Shown: one piece after another, positions 7,532-15,711 of the stretch
How positions within the stretch are numbered: the first letter of the stretch is position 1
How the letters are laid out: each line of letters opens with the position of its first letter
NCBI RefSeq assembly: GCF_040649515.1
Contig: NZ_JBEZFP010000043.1
Coordinates: forward strand, 1-61,418
DNA length: 61,418 nt
Direction of reading: 5' to 3'
DNA from: Yinghuangia elevatio
GTDB lineage: Bacteria; Actinomycetota; Actinomycetes; Streptomycetales; Streptomycetaceae
Made by a program: the position numbers and the translations under genes
Notes under the pieces: model-generated
What the model saw: the letters and a program-made list of their open reading frames with translations, nothing else
Told to the model about the DNA's origin: nothing
The model's database searches: none

Positions 7532-9946
7532 TCAGGGGGCGGTGTCGGGGTTTGTGTCTTCGTCGCCGGCTGGGGGTGAGCCGGTGGAGCCGCCGGTGCT
7601 GCTGCCTGTGGAGCCGCCGCTTCCTCCGGTGCTGCCGCCTGTGCTGCCTCCGCTACCCCCGGTGCTGCCGCCTGTGGAGCCGCCGGTGCCTTCGCTGCTC
7701 GGCGGGCGCGATGTCGGCGGGCCGGAGCTGGACGAGCCGCCCGTGGCGGGCGGTGCGGACGACGTCGGCGGCCCGCTCGACGTCGCGGGTGGGGGAGTGG
7801 TCGTCCCCGGCGCGGTGCTGCCGGTGCTCGGCGGTCCGGACGACTCCGGCGGACCGCTGGTGGCCGGCGTCTGCCCGTCGTCCGAGTTGTCGTCGGCGGG
7901 GACCGGGAAGTTCACGACCGGCTGGCCCGCCATCGCGGAGCGCATGTACGTCGTCCACATCCGCGTCGGCAGATTGCCGCCGTCGACGCGCGCCAGGCCC
8001 GCCGTCCCGTACATGTCCTCGAAATCGTTGGTCGTCGGGTTCTGCCGGAACATGCCGATCGCCGTCGACAGTTGCGGCGTGTACCCCACGAACCAGGCCG
8101 ACTTGTTGCTGTCCGTCGTGCCCGTCTTGCCCGCCGCCGGCCGGCCGAGCGCCTGCGCCCGCGTACCCGTCCCCGACTCGACGACGGACTGGAGCACCTG
8201 GTTGACGCTGTCGGCCTGTCCCTCGCTGTACACCTGCTCGTGGTCGTGGTCCGGCAGTCCCACGTCGTCCCCGTTGTGGGTCAACTGCTCGACCGAGTAC
8301 GCGTCCACGTGCGAGCCGCGCCCCGCGAAACTCGCGTACGAGTTGGCCATGTCCAGCGCGCTCGGCGTAGCCGTCCCCAGCGCCAGCGACGGGTTGGGCT
8401 CCAGCCCCGGTGTGTCCGGACTCAGGCCGCTGCGGATCGAGTCCTCGACCACCTTCTCGGGCCCGACGTCCATGCCGAGTTGCGCGTACACCGTGTTCGC
8501 GGACACGTCCATGGCCCGCGAGAGCGTGATCATGCCGAAGTTGCGGTCGTCCTCGTTGCCCGGCTGCCACGGCTTGCCGCCCTCCATGACCGGCTTGCCG
8601 TTCGGGTAGGTGATGACCACGTCGTCGTCGCCGTCGTACCGCGTCTGCGGGGTGATGGGCACCCGCTTCTTGTTGTCCTGCACGCCGTCGCGCAGCCCGG
8701 CCGCCAGCACGTACGGCTTGAACGTCGACCCGACCTGCACGTCGCGCCGCGTCGCGCTGTTGACGTACTGCTTCACGTAGTCGGGGCCGCCGTAGATCGC
8801 CACGATGCGACCCGTGGCCACGTCGACCGACGCCCCGCCGACGCGCACGCCCACGTCCTTGGCCCGCGTCGCCGGGTCGAGGTTGTCCTTTAGGGTGTTC
8901 TGCACGGTGTCGTACATGGCCCGGGTCTTGGCCTTGTCGAAGGTCGTGCGGATCGTGTAGCCGCCCGCCGCGAGTTCCTGCTCGTCGACGACGTCGTTGT
9001 CCAACAGGTACTGCTTTGCGGTCTCGACGAGGTAGCCGTTCATGCCCTCCAGGCCCGGCTGCGTCTTGGGGTCGAGCGGCTCGGGGAACACCGTCGCGGC
9101 GCGCTGCTCGGGGGTGAGCCACTTGGACTTCACCATGCCGTCGAGCACGTAGTTCCAGCGCGCGACGGCGTTGGCCCGCCCGCGCTCGGTGGTGTTCTTG
9201 ACGTCGTACACGCCGGGGGCGTTGATCAGCACGGCGAGGTACGCGCCCTGCTCGACCGTCAGCTGCGACGCGTTCACGCCGTAGTACGCCTGCGCCGCCG
9301 CCTGGATGCCGTACGCCCCGCGCCCGAAGTAGACCGTGTTCAGGTAACCCTCGAGGATGTCGTCCTTGGACTCCTCGCGGTCCATCTTGACCGCGATGAT
9401 CGCCTCCTTGAACTTCCGGGAGACGGTCTGCTCCTGCGTCAGGTACAGGTTCTTGACGTACTGCTGGGTGATCGTCGAACCGCCCTGCAACGACGATCCG
9501 CCGCTGGTCACCGACTTGAGCAGGCCGCGCACCGTGCCGGTGAGGGAAATGCCGGAGTCGGTGTAGAAGCTGCGGTTCTCGGCGGCGAGGAACGCCTCCT
9601 GCACCTGCTTGGGCACGTCCGACAGCGGCACGTTCTGCCGGTTGGTCGCGCCGGTCCGGACGATCTCGCTGCCGTCGCTCCACTGCCAGATGTTGCTCTG
9701 CTTGGTGGCGTCGGCGTTCGCGTGCGAGGGGATCGGGGTGATCGCGTAGACGACGCCCACCCCGAGGAAGAGGAGACCCAGGACGAACAGGAACGCCGTC
9801 GCGAAGTGCTTGACGGAGGGGATCCAGCGGCGTACCCCGGACTTGTTCGAGCGCGGGTAGTCGATGAAGCGGCGGCGGCGCGGGGCGGTGACGGCGGGTG
9901 CGGAGGGCGGGCCGCCGGCGGGCGCGCCGGGACCCTGGTTGTGCAT
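7532..9946 (-). CDS. Class A penicillin-binding protein (transglycosylase/transpeptidase)
   Basis: Bifunctional peptidoglycan synthase of 804 residues. A basic cytoplasmic tail is followed by one membrane helix (about 45-70), a GT51 transglycosylase domain (AAENRSFY, GGSTITQQYVKN, GYLNTVYFGRGAYGIQAA) and a transpeptidase domain with GSTFKPY (SxxK), SANTVYA (SxN) and AGKTGTT (KTG). The last 130 or so residues are a Pro/Ser/Gly-rich tail with GGSTGGS repeats. The ATG at 9946 has GGAG five bases upstream; the GTG at 9952 lies inside that site. It forms a leftward pair with the YkuD-like gene. Confidence 0.94.
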   Translation of the reverse strand: MHNQGPGAPAGGPPSAPAVTAPRRRRFIDYPRSNKSGVRRWIPSVKHFATAFLFVLGLLFLGVGVVYAITPIPSHANADATKQSNIWQWSDGSEIVRTGATNRQNVPLSDVPKQVQEAFLAAENRSFYTDSGISLTGTVRGLLKSVTSGGSSLQGGSTITQQYVKNLYLTQEQTVSRKFKEAIIAVKMDREESKDDILEGYLNTVYFGRGAYGIQAAAQAYYGVNASQLTVEQGAYLAVLINAPGVYDVKNTTERGRANAVARWNYVLDGMVKSKWLTPEQRAATVFPEPLDPKTQPGLEGMNGYLVETAKQYLLDNDVVDEQELAAGGYTIRTTFDKAKTRAMYDTVQNTLKDNLDPATRAKDVGVRVGGASVDVATGRIVAIYGGPDYVKQYVNSATRRDVQVGSTFKPYVLAAGLRDGVQDNKKRVPITPQTRYDGDDDVVITYPNGKPVMEGGKPWQPGNEDDRNFGMITLSRAMDVSANTVYAQLGMDVGPEKVVEDSIRSGLSPDTPGLEPNPSLALGTATPSALDMANSYASFAGRGSHVDAYSVEQLTHNGDDVGLPDHDHEQVYSEGQADSVNQVLQSVVESGTGTRAQALGRPAAGKTGTTDSNKSAWFVGYTPQLSTAIGMFRQNPTTNDFEDMYGTAGLARVDGGNLPTRMWTTYMRSAMAGQPVVNFPVPADDNSDDGQTPATSGPPESSGPPSTGSTAPGTTTPPPATSSGPPTSSAPPATGGSSSSGPPTSRPPSSEGTGGSTGGSTGGSGGSTGGSTGGSGGSTGSSTGGSTGSPPAGDEDTNPDTAP

Positions 9947-10181
9947 CGCCACTCCGTCACCACTTCCGCCGTACCGACCAACCTGCCGTCAACCTGATGG
10001 CGATGGTATGTCGACAAATCGGAAAAAGTGATGTTGTGGTGGTGCGAACACGCGTGCCGAGATGCCGTACGACCAGGTCACTGGGCCGTACGGGGCATCC
10101 CCGCGAGAGCTACTTCACACGCCGCCCGCGCCCACACACAGCCCCGGCCCACGCACGGACCAGGCCCACGCACCGACCAGG

Positions 10182-10267
10182 CCGCGCCCGGTCCGCCGAG
10201 CCGACGTGCCGCGCCCGGTCTGCCGAGCCGACGTGCCGACCAGCCGACGTGCCGACCAGCCGACGAC
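10182..10267. repeat. Nested tandem repeats before the PBP gene
   Basis: Two 27-base units (10182-10208 and 10209-10235, one mismatch) are followed by two 16-base units (10236-10251 and 10252-10267) beginning CCGACCAGCCGACG. All share GCCGACGTG. The array abuts the stop codon of the minus-strand gene at 10269. The rest of the 322-base gap (9947-10181) holds a short CACGCAC/GGACCAGG-rich stretch and no gene. Confidence 0.8.
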
Positions 10268-10268
10268 G

Positions 10269-10928
10269 TCAGGCCACGACGACCACAAGCGTGCCGATGT
10301 CCACGAACTCGAACAGCGCCTTGCCGTCCCCCGGTGTCTCGCGCACACCCGCGTTCTTCGGCCGGGTCGTCGCCGTCGGGCTCTTGGTCGCGGTCGCCCG
10401 CCCGGTCGGCTTGCGCGTCGTCGTGGGCGACGGGCTCGTCGCCGGTACGTTCCCCGCCGCGACCTGCTCCAACGGCGTGTCGGTCGCGCTGAAGCCGAGC
10501 GTCATCCCGTTGAAGGTCCCTATGACCACCGTGTTCTCGATCCGCAGGCCGTCGCCGCCGCGCTGCGGCCCCACGGTCTTGCCCTTGACCCGGTACTCGT
10601 CGGCCGGCGTCAGCACGCTGCCCGCCACCACCGAGTACGTGCGCAGCACCTCTTCCTTGCTGTTCACCACGTCGATCAGCCAGACGCGGTTCTGACCGAC
10701 CGAGTACACGACGCGCTTGCCGGTCCCCGAGTTCGCCGGGACCGCCGGCGGGGCCGTCGCCTGGGGCGGGGCCTGCGTCGCACCCGGCGACGCGATCGGC
10801 GTGCTCGAACTCGTCACGTCCGCCTTGCGGTCCTTCGGTGAGGTGTCCGCGGCCTTCCAGGCCAGCGCCCCCACGCCGACCAGCGCCACGAGCGTGATGC
10901 CCGCGACCGTCGTCCCCGGATTCGCCAT
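10269..10928 (-). CDS. Membrane-anchored YkuD-like protein lacking catalytic residues
   Basis: A 219-residue protein with an N-terminal signal anchor (about residues 5-25), a Pro/Ala linker and a beta-rich domain (VVYSVGQNRVWLIDV, VLRTYSVVAGS) that resembles the opening strands of L,D-transpeptidases. The conserved HG and SHGCxR motifs that supply the catalytic His and Cys are absent. After that comes a Thr/Pro/Arg-rich stretch and a short hydrophobic end. It is probably non-enzymatic. The location next to a class A PBP suggests a cell-envelope role, which is inference. The ATG follows GAGAGGCGA. Confidence 0.7.
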   Translation of the reverse strand: MANPGTTVAGITLVALVGVGALAWKAADTSPKDRKADVTSSSTPIASPGATQAPPQATAPPAVPANSGTGKRVVYSVGQNRVWLIDVVNSKEEVLRTYSVVAGSVLTPADEYRVKGKTVGPQRGGDGLRIENTVVIGTFNGMTLGFSATDTPLEQVAAGNVPATSPSPTTTRKPTGRATATKSPTATTRPKNAGVRETPGDGKALFEFVDIGTLVVVVA

Positions 10929-11215
10929 GACTTCGCCTCTCGCCCGACCGCTCTACCCACCCGAAACCCGCCCGAACAGCTGGGGCACAGCGCGCCGTAC
11001 GACCTGCCGCACCGTCCGCGGCACCGGCCGCCGCACCGCCCGTACGACCGGTCCGACCGGCCGCATGACCTGCGGCGCCACCCACGGCGTCACGCACCGC
11101 GCGGCCTCGCGCACACTCGGCGGCGCGTTACCCCACGGCACACATCGTGCCAGCACCGCGGCCCGGTCCGTGCGACGCGGTCCGCCGCGCCACGCCGTCG
11201 GGATAGCCTTGGGCG
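10929..11215. other. Intergenic region upstream of tsaB
   Basis: Divergent gap of 287 bases. It is dominated by imperfect repeats of CGNACNGNCCG. The only regulatory element I can support is the -10 box described at 11204. Confidence 0.4.
11204..11209 (+). promoter_or_regulatory. Candidate -10 box, leaderless tsaB transcript
   Basis: TAGCCT lies six bases before the GTG start of tsaB, and no ribosome site is visible between them. This spacing is typical of leaderless transcripts in actinomycetes. The match is short, so chance is possible. Confidence 0.45.
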
Positions 11216-11869
11216 GTGCTGCTGCTCGCTTTCGACACCGCCACCCCTGCCGTGACCGTCGCTCTCCACGACGGGTCCCAGGTCGTATCCGGTTGCACGC
11301 AGATCGACGCGCGACGCCACGGCGAGCTCCTGGTCCCCGGCATCGTGGCGGCCCTCGCCGATGCCGGCCGCGGTCGCGCGGAGCTGACCGACATCGCCGT
11401 GGGCGTCGGGCCCGGTCCGTACACCGGCCTGCGCGTCGGCCTGATGACCGCCCGCGCCCTGGGCGACGCCCTCGGCATTCCCGTGCACGGCATCTGCACG
11501 CTGGACGCGCTGGCCTACGCCACCGGCCGCGAGGCGCCGTTCGTCGCCGCGACCGACGCCCGCCGCAAAGAGGTCTACTGGGCGCGGTACGCGGACGCCC
11601 GCACGCGCCTCGAAGGCCCGTCCGTGGACCGGGCCGCGGACATCGCCGCCTCGGTCGAGGGCCTCCCCGCGGTCGGGGCGGGCGCCGCGCTGTACGCCGA
11701 CGCGTTCACCTCCGTCGGCGGCCCCGAGCACGTGGACGCGGCCGCGCTGGCCCGGCTCGCCGTGGAACGCCTCAAGGACGGCGGCGAACTGCTCGCCCCC
11801 GAACCGCTGTACCTGCGCCGCCCGGATGCCAAGGTCCCCGCAAACTACAAGCCGGTGACGCCGTCCTGA
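11216..11869 (+). CDS. tsaB: tRNA t6A biosynthesis protein TsaB
   Basis: Scaffold partner of TsaD and TsaE in t6A synthesis, an ASKHA-fold protein. It starts LLLAFDTATPAVTVAL and contains VGVGPGPYTGLRVGLM, the TsaB signature, then ATDARRKEVYWARY. The length of 217 residues is usual. The GTG start has a TAGCCT box six bases upstream, suggesting leaderless transcription. In related genomes tsaE, tsaB and rimI are adjacent; here other genes separate them on both sides. Confidence 0.93.
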   Translation: MLLLAFDTATPAVTVALHDGSQVVSGCTQIDARRHGELLVPGIVAALADAGRGRAELTDIAVGVGPGPYTGLRVGLMTARALGDALGIPVHGICTLDALAYATGREAPFVAATDARRKEVYWARYADARTRLEGPSVDRAADIAASVEGLPAVGAGAALYADAFTSVGGPEHVDAAALARLAVERLKDGGELLAPEPLYLRRPDAKVPANYKPVTPS

Positions 11870-12023
11870 GACCTGGTGAACGGGGCCGCGGGCACGCTCG
11901 GGCCCGAACGGTGAACGGCCCCACAACGCACGGCCGCCGTGGGGCGTCTCCCGAATCGGGCCGGACGCGCGGAGGGCCGCGTCCCCGGGGGTCACCCGGA
12001 AACGCGGCGTCACGTCCGCCCGG

Positions 12024-12911
12024 TCAGGCCTGGGCGGTGATCTCCTCCGCCACTCGCATGCTGGTGTCGATGGCCTTGCGAACCTCTTCGAGCTTCTCGA
12101 AGTTCGCCTCGATCTCCCGCTTCTGATAAGCGGATTCGACCGCGAACCAGATACCCGCCACGTTGTTCGCGACCATGCACTCGGTGTCCGCGACCGCCGT
12201 GGCGACCTCCTCGGGACTCGCCGTCTCCGCCGCCTCCCAACGGGGGTCGTTGGAGGCGTCGAGGGGCGTGGCGTAGGCGTAGCCGCGTTCCTGCATGCAG
12301 CGGGACCACAGCGTGAACGCGTCCTTCATGCGCGGGTCTTCGAGGGACCGCTGCATGCCGCCCTTGTTGATGTCGACGACAAGGGCGGGGTCCTGGATGA
12401 TGACGCCGCGCTCGGTGAGCTTGGCGTCCACCTCGGCGAAGCAGCCGCCGTTGCCGTCCGTGCCTTGCAGGGCCTGTGCTTCGGCCGCCGTCGGCTCGGG
12501 CGGGGAAGCCTGCTCCGCCGCCGAGAGCGGGGGCGAGTGGTAGCCGTAGCTCGCCGCCGCTCTGGCGTCGATGAGATACCGCATCTCGGACTGGGACTTG
12601 GTGAAGTCCGCGGACGAGGTGCCCCCGGAAGAGGCGCCGAGGTCGAAGGAGAAGTCGAACCCCTGGCGCGTCATGCATTGCTCGACCATGCGCTCGCGCG
12701 CCCCGAGGATCTTGGCCGACTGGTCCGGCTGGAGCATGTACGTCTCCAGCGGCAGCGCCTGTCCCTCCATGGTCGCCAGTTGCGGGATGCTGCCGACCGC
12801 CGGCGGGGCGGCCGCGGAGTCGGCCTTATCGTCCGACGAGCAGGCCACTGCCGCGACGGCCACTCCGAGGGCGACGGCGACCTGCCGAACGACGCGCGAC
12901 TTCCGTGTCAC
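12024..12911 (-). CDS. Secreted lipoprotein with repeated C-M-x3-G-aromatic motif
   Basis: A 295-residue lipoprotein: basic start, hydrophobic stretch and lipobox VAAVAC with the acylated Cys24, then SSDDK. Two internal motifs, EQCMTRQGFDF and SRCMQERGYAY, suggest an internal duplication, with further cysteines in NGGCFAE and DTECMV. The family is unrecognised. The GTG start overlaps the stop of the upstream I36-type gene (GTGA), so both are translated from one message. It stands opposite a peptidoglycan-binding adaptor and ABC exporter, suggesting a shared envelope task. That last point is inference. Confidence 0.8.
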   Translation of the reverse strand: MTRKSRVVRQVAVALGVAVAAVACSSDDKADSAAAPPAVGSIPQLATMEGQALPLETYMLQPDQSAKILGARERMVEQCMTRQGFDFSFDLGASSGGTSSADFTKSQSEMRYLIDARAAASYGYHSPPLSAAEQASPPEPTAAEAQALQGTDGNGGCFAEVDAKLTERGVIIQDPALVVDINKGGMQRSLEDPRMKDAFTLWSRCMQERGYAYATPLDASNDPRWEAAETASPEEVATAVADTECMVANNVAGIWFAVESAYQKREIEANFEKLEEVRKAIDTSMRVAEEITAQA

Positions 12912-13351
12912 CGCCTGGCCTCAGGGTCCCCGCCGGGGCCGCCGTGCTTGTTGTAGAGGTACTGCGCGGCGTTCTCGTTCTTCATCGAGGGCTTGAGGTT
13001 GGCCTTGGCGACGGGCGGAAGGTCCTGGCACGCGGCCCGGCACTGGGAGCCGGTCGAGTTGTACGTGATGCGTGCGGTCAGGCGGACGTTCATGTTGTGC
13101 ACGGACGCGGCGTTGTTCTTGACCGCCTGCCCGGCGCCATTGCCGCCGGCGAACTTCAGACCGTTGTAGGAACGGGTCTCCGACAGGCCGTACTTCGCGC
13201 CCTTGAAGTCGGAGTTGTAGTACAGGCAGACGTCCACGCCCCTCTTGCAGGTGCCCGGGCCCGCAGACGCCGGGGTCGCGGTGAGGACGATAGAGCCGAG
13301 TACGGCCGCGCCCCCCAGTGCCAATGCGGTGAACTTTCGGTTGCGCGACAT
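12908..13351 (-). CDS. Secreted small Cys protein, peptidase inhibitor I36-like
   Basis: A 147-residue exported protein. The signal peptide ends near ATPASAGP. The mature part has GTCKRGVDVCLYYNSDFKG and a later SQCRAACQDL, giving four cysteines able to form two disulfides. The early pattern C-x5-C-x-YY resembles the I36 / SMPI inhibitors with a crystallin-like fold common in Streptomyces; this is similarity, not proof of inhibition. The ATG has GGGGGA upstream. It is first in a two-gene unit with the lipoprotein and divergent from the exporter operon. Confidence 0.75.
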   Translation of the reverse strand: MSRNRKFTALALGGAAVLGSIVLTATPASAGPGTCKRGVDVCLYYNSDFKGAKYGLSETRSYNGLKFAGGNGAGQAVKNNAASVHNMNVRLTARITYNSTGSQCRAACQDLPPVAKANLKPSMKNENAAQYLYNKHGGPGGDPEARR

Positions 13352-13588
13352 CACAAATTTCCCCCATACGGGATTGCCGGCGGAAGTTCGGAATGGCGCA
13401 GGGCGCGCCGACGGTGAGGCTGGCACGGTGATTTCCGGAGCGTCAACGCCAGTATCCACAACGCGCGTTCGTGCCGCGCGACGCCGTCGCACCTGGCAAT
13501 CTGATCCGGCACTCGCTCGAAGACGACCCGAGTACCGGGTGATTCCGTCGGGGTTCCCCGCCACGGAACGGGGACCGGAGGCTAGAGG

Positions 13589-14905
13589 ATGCGCCACAAC
13601 GAGGGCCCGGCGTTCAGGCTGACCAACGCGGAGGACGCGTACGCGGCCGAGGGGTTCGTCGACAGGCGACGCCGAATGCTCGTCATCACCGTGGTGACCG
13701 CACTGGTTGTGGCGCTGGGCGGTCTCGGCGCGGCGCAGTTCGTCAAATCGCCTGGTGAGCACGCCGCGGAGGCCGACGCCCCGCCGCACTCCCTCATTAC
13801 CGCGGAAGTCGAATCCCGGCGGCTGGTGGACACCGTCGTGCTGCGCGGCCGGGTGACCGCGGCGCAATCCGTGGACGTGACCGCGCAGGGGGCCGGGAAA
13901 AGCCTGGAGGATTCCGGCGGTTCGGCCGTCGTAACCGCTGTGCGGGTGAAAACCGGTGACGCGCTCGCGGCCGGGCAGGTGCTCGTGGAGATTTCCGGAA
14001 GGCCGGTATTTGTGTTGCCGGGCGCCGTTCCGGCGTACCGCGATTTGAAACCCGGTGCGGAGGGCAAGGACGTCGCCCAATTGCAGCAGGCGCTTTCCGC
14101 GGTCGGACTCAATACCGGTGCGGATCCCAGCGGTTCCTACGGCGTCGGAACCCGCGACGCGGTGGCCGCGCTATATCAGCGGATCGGATACTCCGCACCG
14201 CAGGCGCAAGGCTCCGACGACGGCAAGACGGAGACGCCCCCGGACCCCGCGAAGTCCGGTGCCATGGTGCCCGCTTCCGAGGTGGTGTTCCTCGGCGCGT
14301 TCCCCGGTCGCGTGGACTCGGTCAACGCCCAGGTCGGCAAGCCGGCGGCGGAGAAGGTGCTCGGCATCTCGTCCGGCGCCCTGGTGATCCGAGGCGCCCT
14401 GGCCCCGCACGAAAAGGGCCTGGTCCGCCCCGACATGCAGGTCAAGGTGTTGTCCGAGGTGACCGGGCTCGAAGCGGCCGCGAAGGTCACCTCGGTCGCG
14501 GACACCCCGTCCGACCCGAACGCGGCGAACGGCGACGGTGGTGAGACCAAGTCCGGCTCCGGTGCCCGCACGTACGAGATGGTGGCGACTCCTACGCAGC
14601 CCCTGAACGCGAAACTCGCCGGACAGGACGTGCGGCTGACCGTCGAGGCGGCCGCGTCGGCGGGACCGGTGCTCGTTGTGCCGCTGTCCGCGGTGTCGGC
14701 CGGTGCCGACGGCCGCACGGTGGTGACGGTGGTCGAGCCGAACGGCGCCAAGCGCCGTGTCGAGGTCCGGCCGGGAACGACCGGCGACGGGTACGTCCAG
14801 GTGACGCCGGTCGCGAACGCCCGGCTCGGGGCGGGAGAGCGCGTGATGATCGGCGTGGCGGGCGGTCCGGCCGGTGCGGCGGCCACGGCGGGGGCGGACA
14901 AGTGA
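13589..14905 (+). CDS. Periplasmic-adaptor-like protein with peptidoglycan-binding domain
   Basis: A 438-residue HlyD/MacA-type adaptor. It has a cytoplasmic N-terminus, one membrane helix (about 30-50), a split lipoyl-like domain (VVLRGRVTAAQSVDV and VKTGDALAAGQVLVEISG), a PG_binding_1 domain (DLKPGAEGKDVAQLQQALSA to about residue 195), then beta-barrel segments (VLVVPLSAVSAGADGRTVV). It should link the ABC exporter to the cell wall. The ATG follows GGAGGCTAGAGG. Its stop overlaps the ATPase start (GTGA). Confidence 0.87.
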   Translation: MRHNEGPAFRLTNAEDAYAAEGFVDRRRRMLVITVVTALVVALGGLGAAQFVKSPGEHAAEADAPPHSLITAEVESRRLVDTVVLRGRVTAAQSVDVTAQGAGKSLEDSGGSAVVTAVRVKTGDALAAGQVLVEISGRPVFVLPGAVPAYRDLKPGAEGKDVAQLQQALSAVGLNTGADPSGSYGVGTRDAVAALYQRIGYSAPQAQGSDDGKTETPPDPAKSGAMVPASEVVFLGAFPGRVDSVNAQVGKPAAEKVLGISSGALVIRGALAPHEKGLVRPDMQVKVLSEVTGLEAAAKVTSVADTPSDPNAANGDGGETKSGSGARTYEMVATPTQPLNAKLAGQDVRLTVEAAASAGPVLVVPLSAVSAGADGRTVVTVVEPNGAKRRVEVRPGTTGDGYVQVTPVANARLGAGERVMIGVAGGPAGAAATAGADK

Positions 14906-15711
14906 CGTACGGGACGGCCGCGGGCGGGCCGGCCGCCGGCGAAATCGCCGCCGGACGTACCGTCGGCGTCGCCGCCGGCATCGCTACCGACACCGTCGTC
15001 GGCGCCGCCGATGCCCGCGAGGTCCCGGTGATCGAGTTCGACGGCGTCTCGCTCACCTACCCCGGCCCGCCCGAGGTGCAGGCGCTGCGGCGGACCGATC
15101 TGCGCGTCTTCCGCGGCGAATACATGACCATCGTCGGTCCGTCCGGTTCCGGAAAGTCCACGTTCCTGAACGTCGCCGGCCTGCTGGACCGCCCGACGGG
15201 CGGCCGCTACCTCCTCGACGGCGTCGACACCGGAGAGCTGCCGGAGAGCCGCCGCGCCGCACTGCGGGGGGCGCGGATCGGGTTTGTGTTCCAGTCGTTC
15301 CACCTGCTGCCGCACCGCAGCGCGATCGAGAACGTCGAGCTGTCGATGGTCTACCAGGGGATCCCGCGTGCGGAACGCCTCGCGCGCGCCCACCGGGCCC
15401 TGGTCATGGTCGGTCTGCGGCACCGCGTGCGGGCACTGCCCTCGACCATGTCGGGCGGCGAGCGGCAGCGCGTGGCCATCGCGCGTGCGCTGGCCGGCCG
15501 GCCGGCGCTGATGCTGTGCGACGAGCCCACCGGAAACCTCGACTCCACGACGGCGGAGGACATCTTGGTCCTGCTCGACTACCTGAACAGCGCGGGCATG
15601 ACCATCATGCTGATCACCCACGATCCGTCGGTCGCCGCCCGAGGTACGCGTACGGTCGCCATCCGCGACGGCCTGCTGACCGAGCAGGCGCGGCCGTGGG
15701 CACCCGCGTGA
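14902..15711 (+). CDS. MacB/LolD-type ABC transporter ATPase
   Basis: The 269-residue ATPase that powers the adjoining FtsX-type permease. Walker A is GPSGSGKST (near residue 82), the signature is MSGGERQRVAIARAL, Walker B is LMLCDEPTG and the switch His lies in LITHDPS. A roughly 35-residue Ala/Gly-rich leader precedes the domain, so the true start could be a later codon. The annotated GTG overlaps the adaptor stop, and its own stop overlaps the permease GTG. All three are therefore translationally coupled. Confidence 0.93.
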   Translation: MTYGTAAGGPAAGEIAAGRTVGVAAGIATDTVVGAADAREVPVIEFDGVSLTYPGPPEVQALRRTDLRVFRGEYMTIVGPSGSGKSTFLNVAGLLDRPTGGRYLLDGVDTGELPESRRAALRGARIGFVFQSFHLLPHRSAIENVELSMVYQGIPRAERLARAHRALVMVGLRHRVRALPSTMSGGERQRVAIARALAGRPALMLCDEPTGNLDSTTAEDILVLLDYLNSAGMTIMLITHDPSVAARGTRTVAIRDGLLTEQARPWAPA

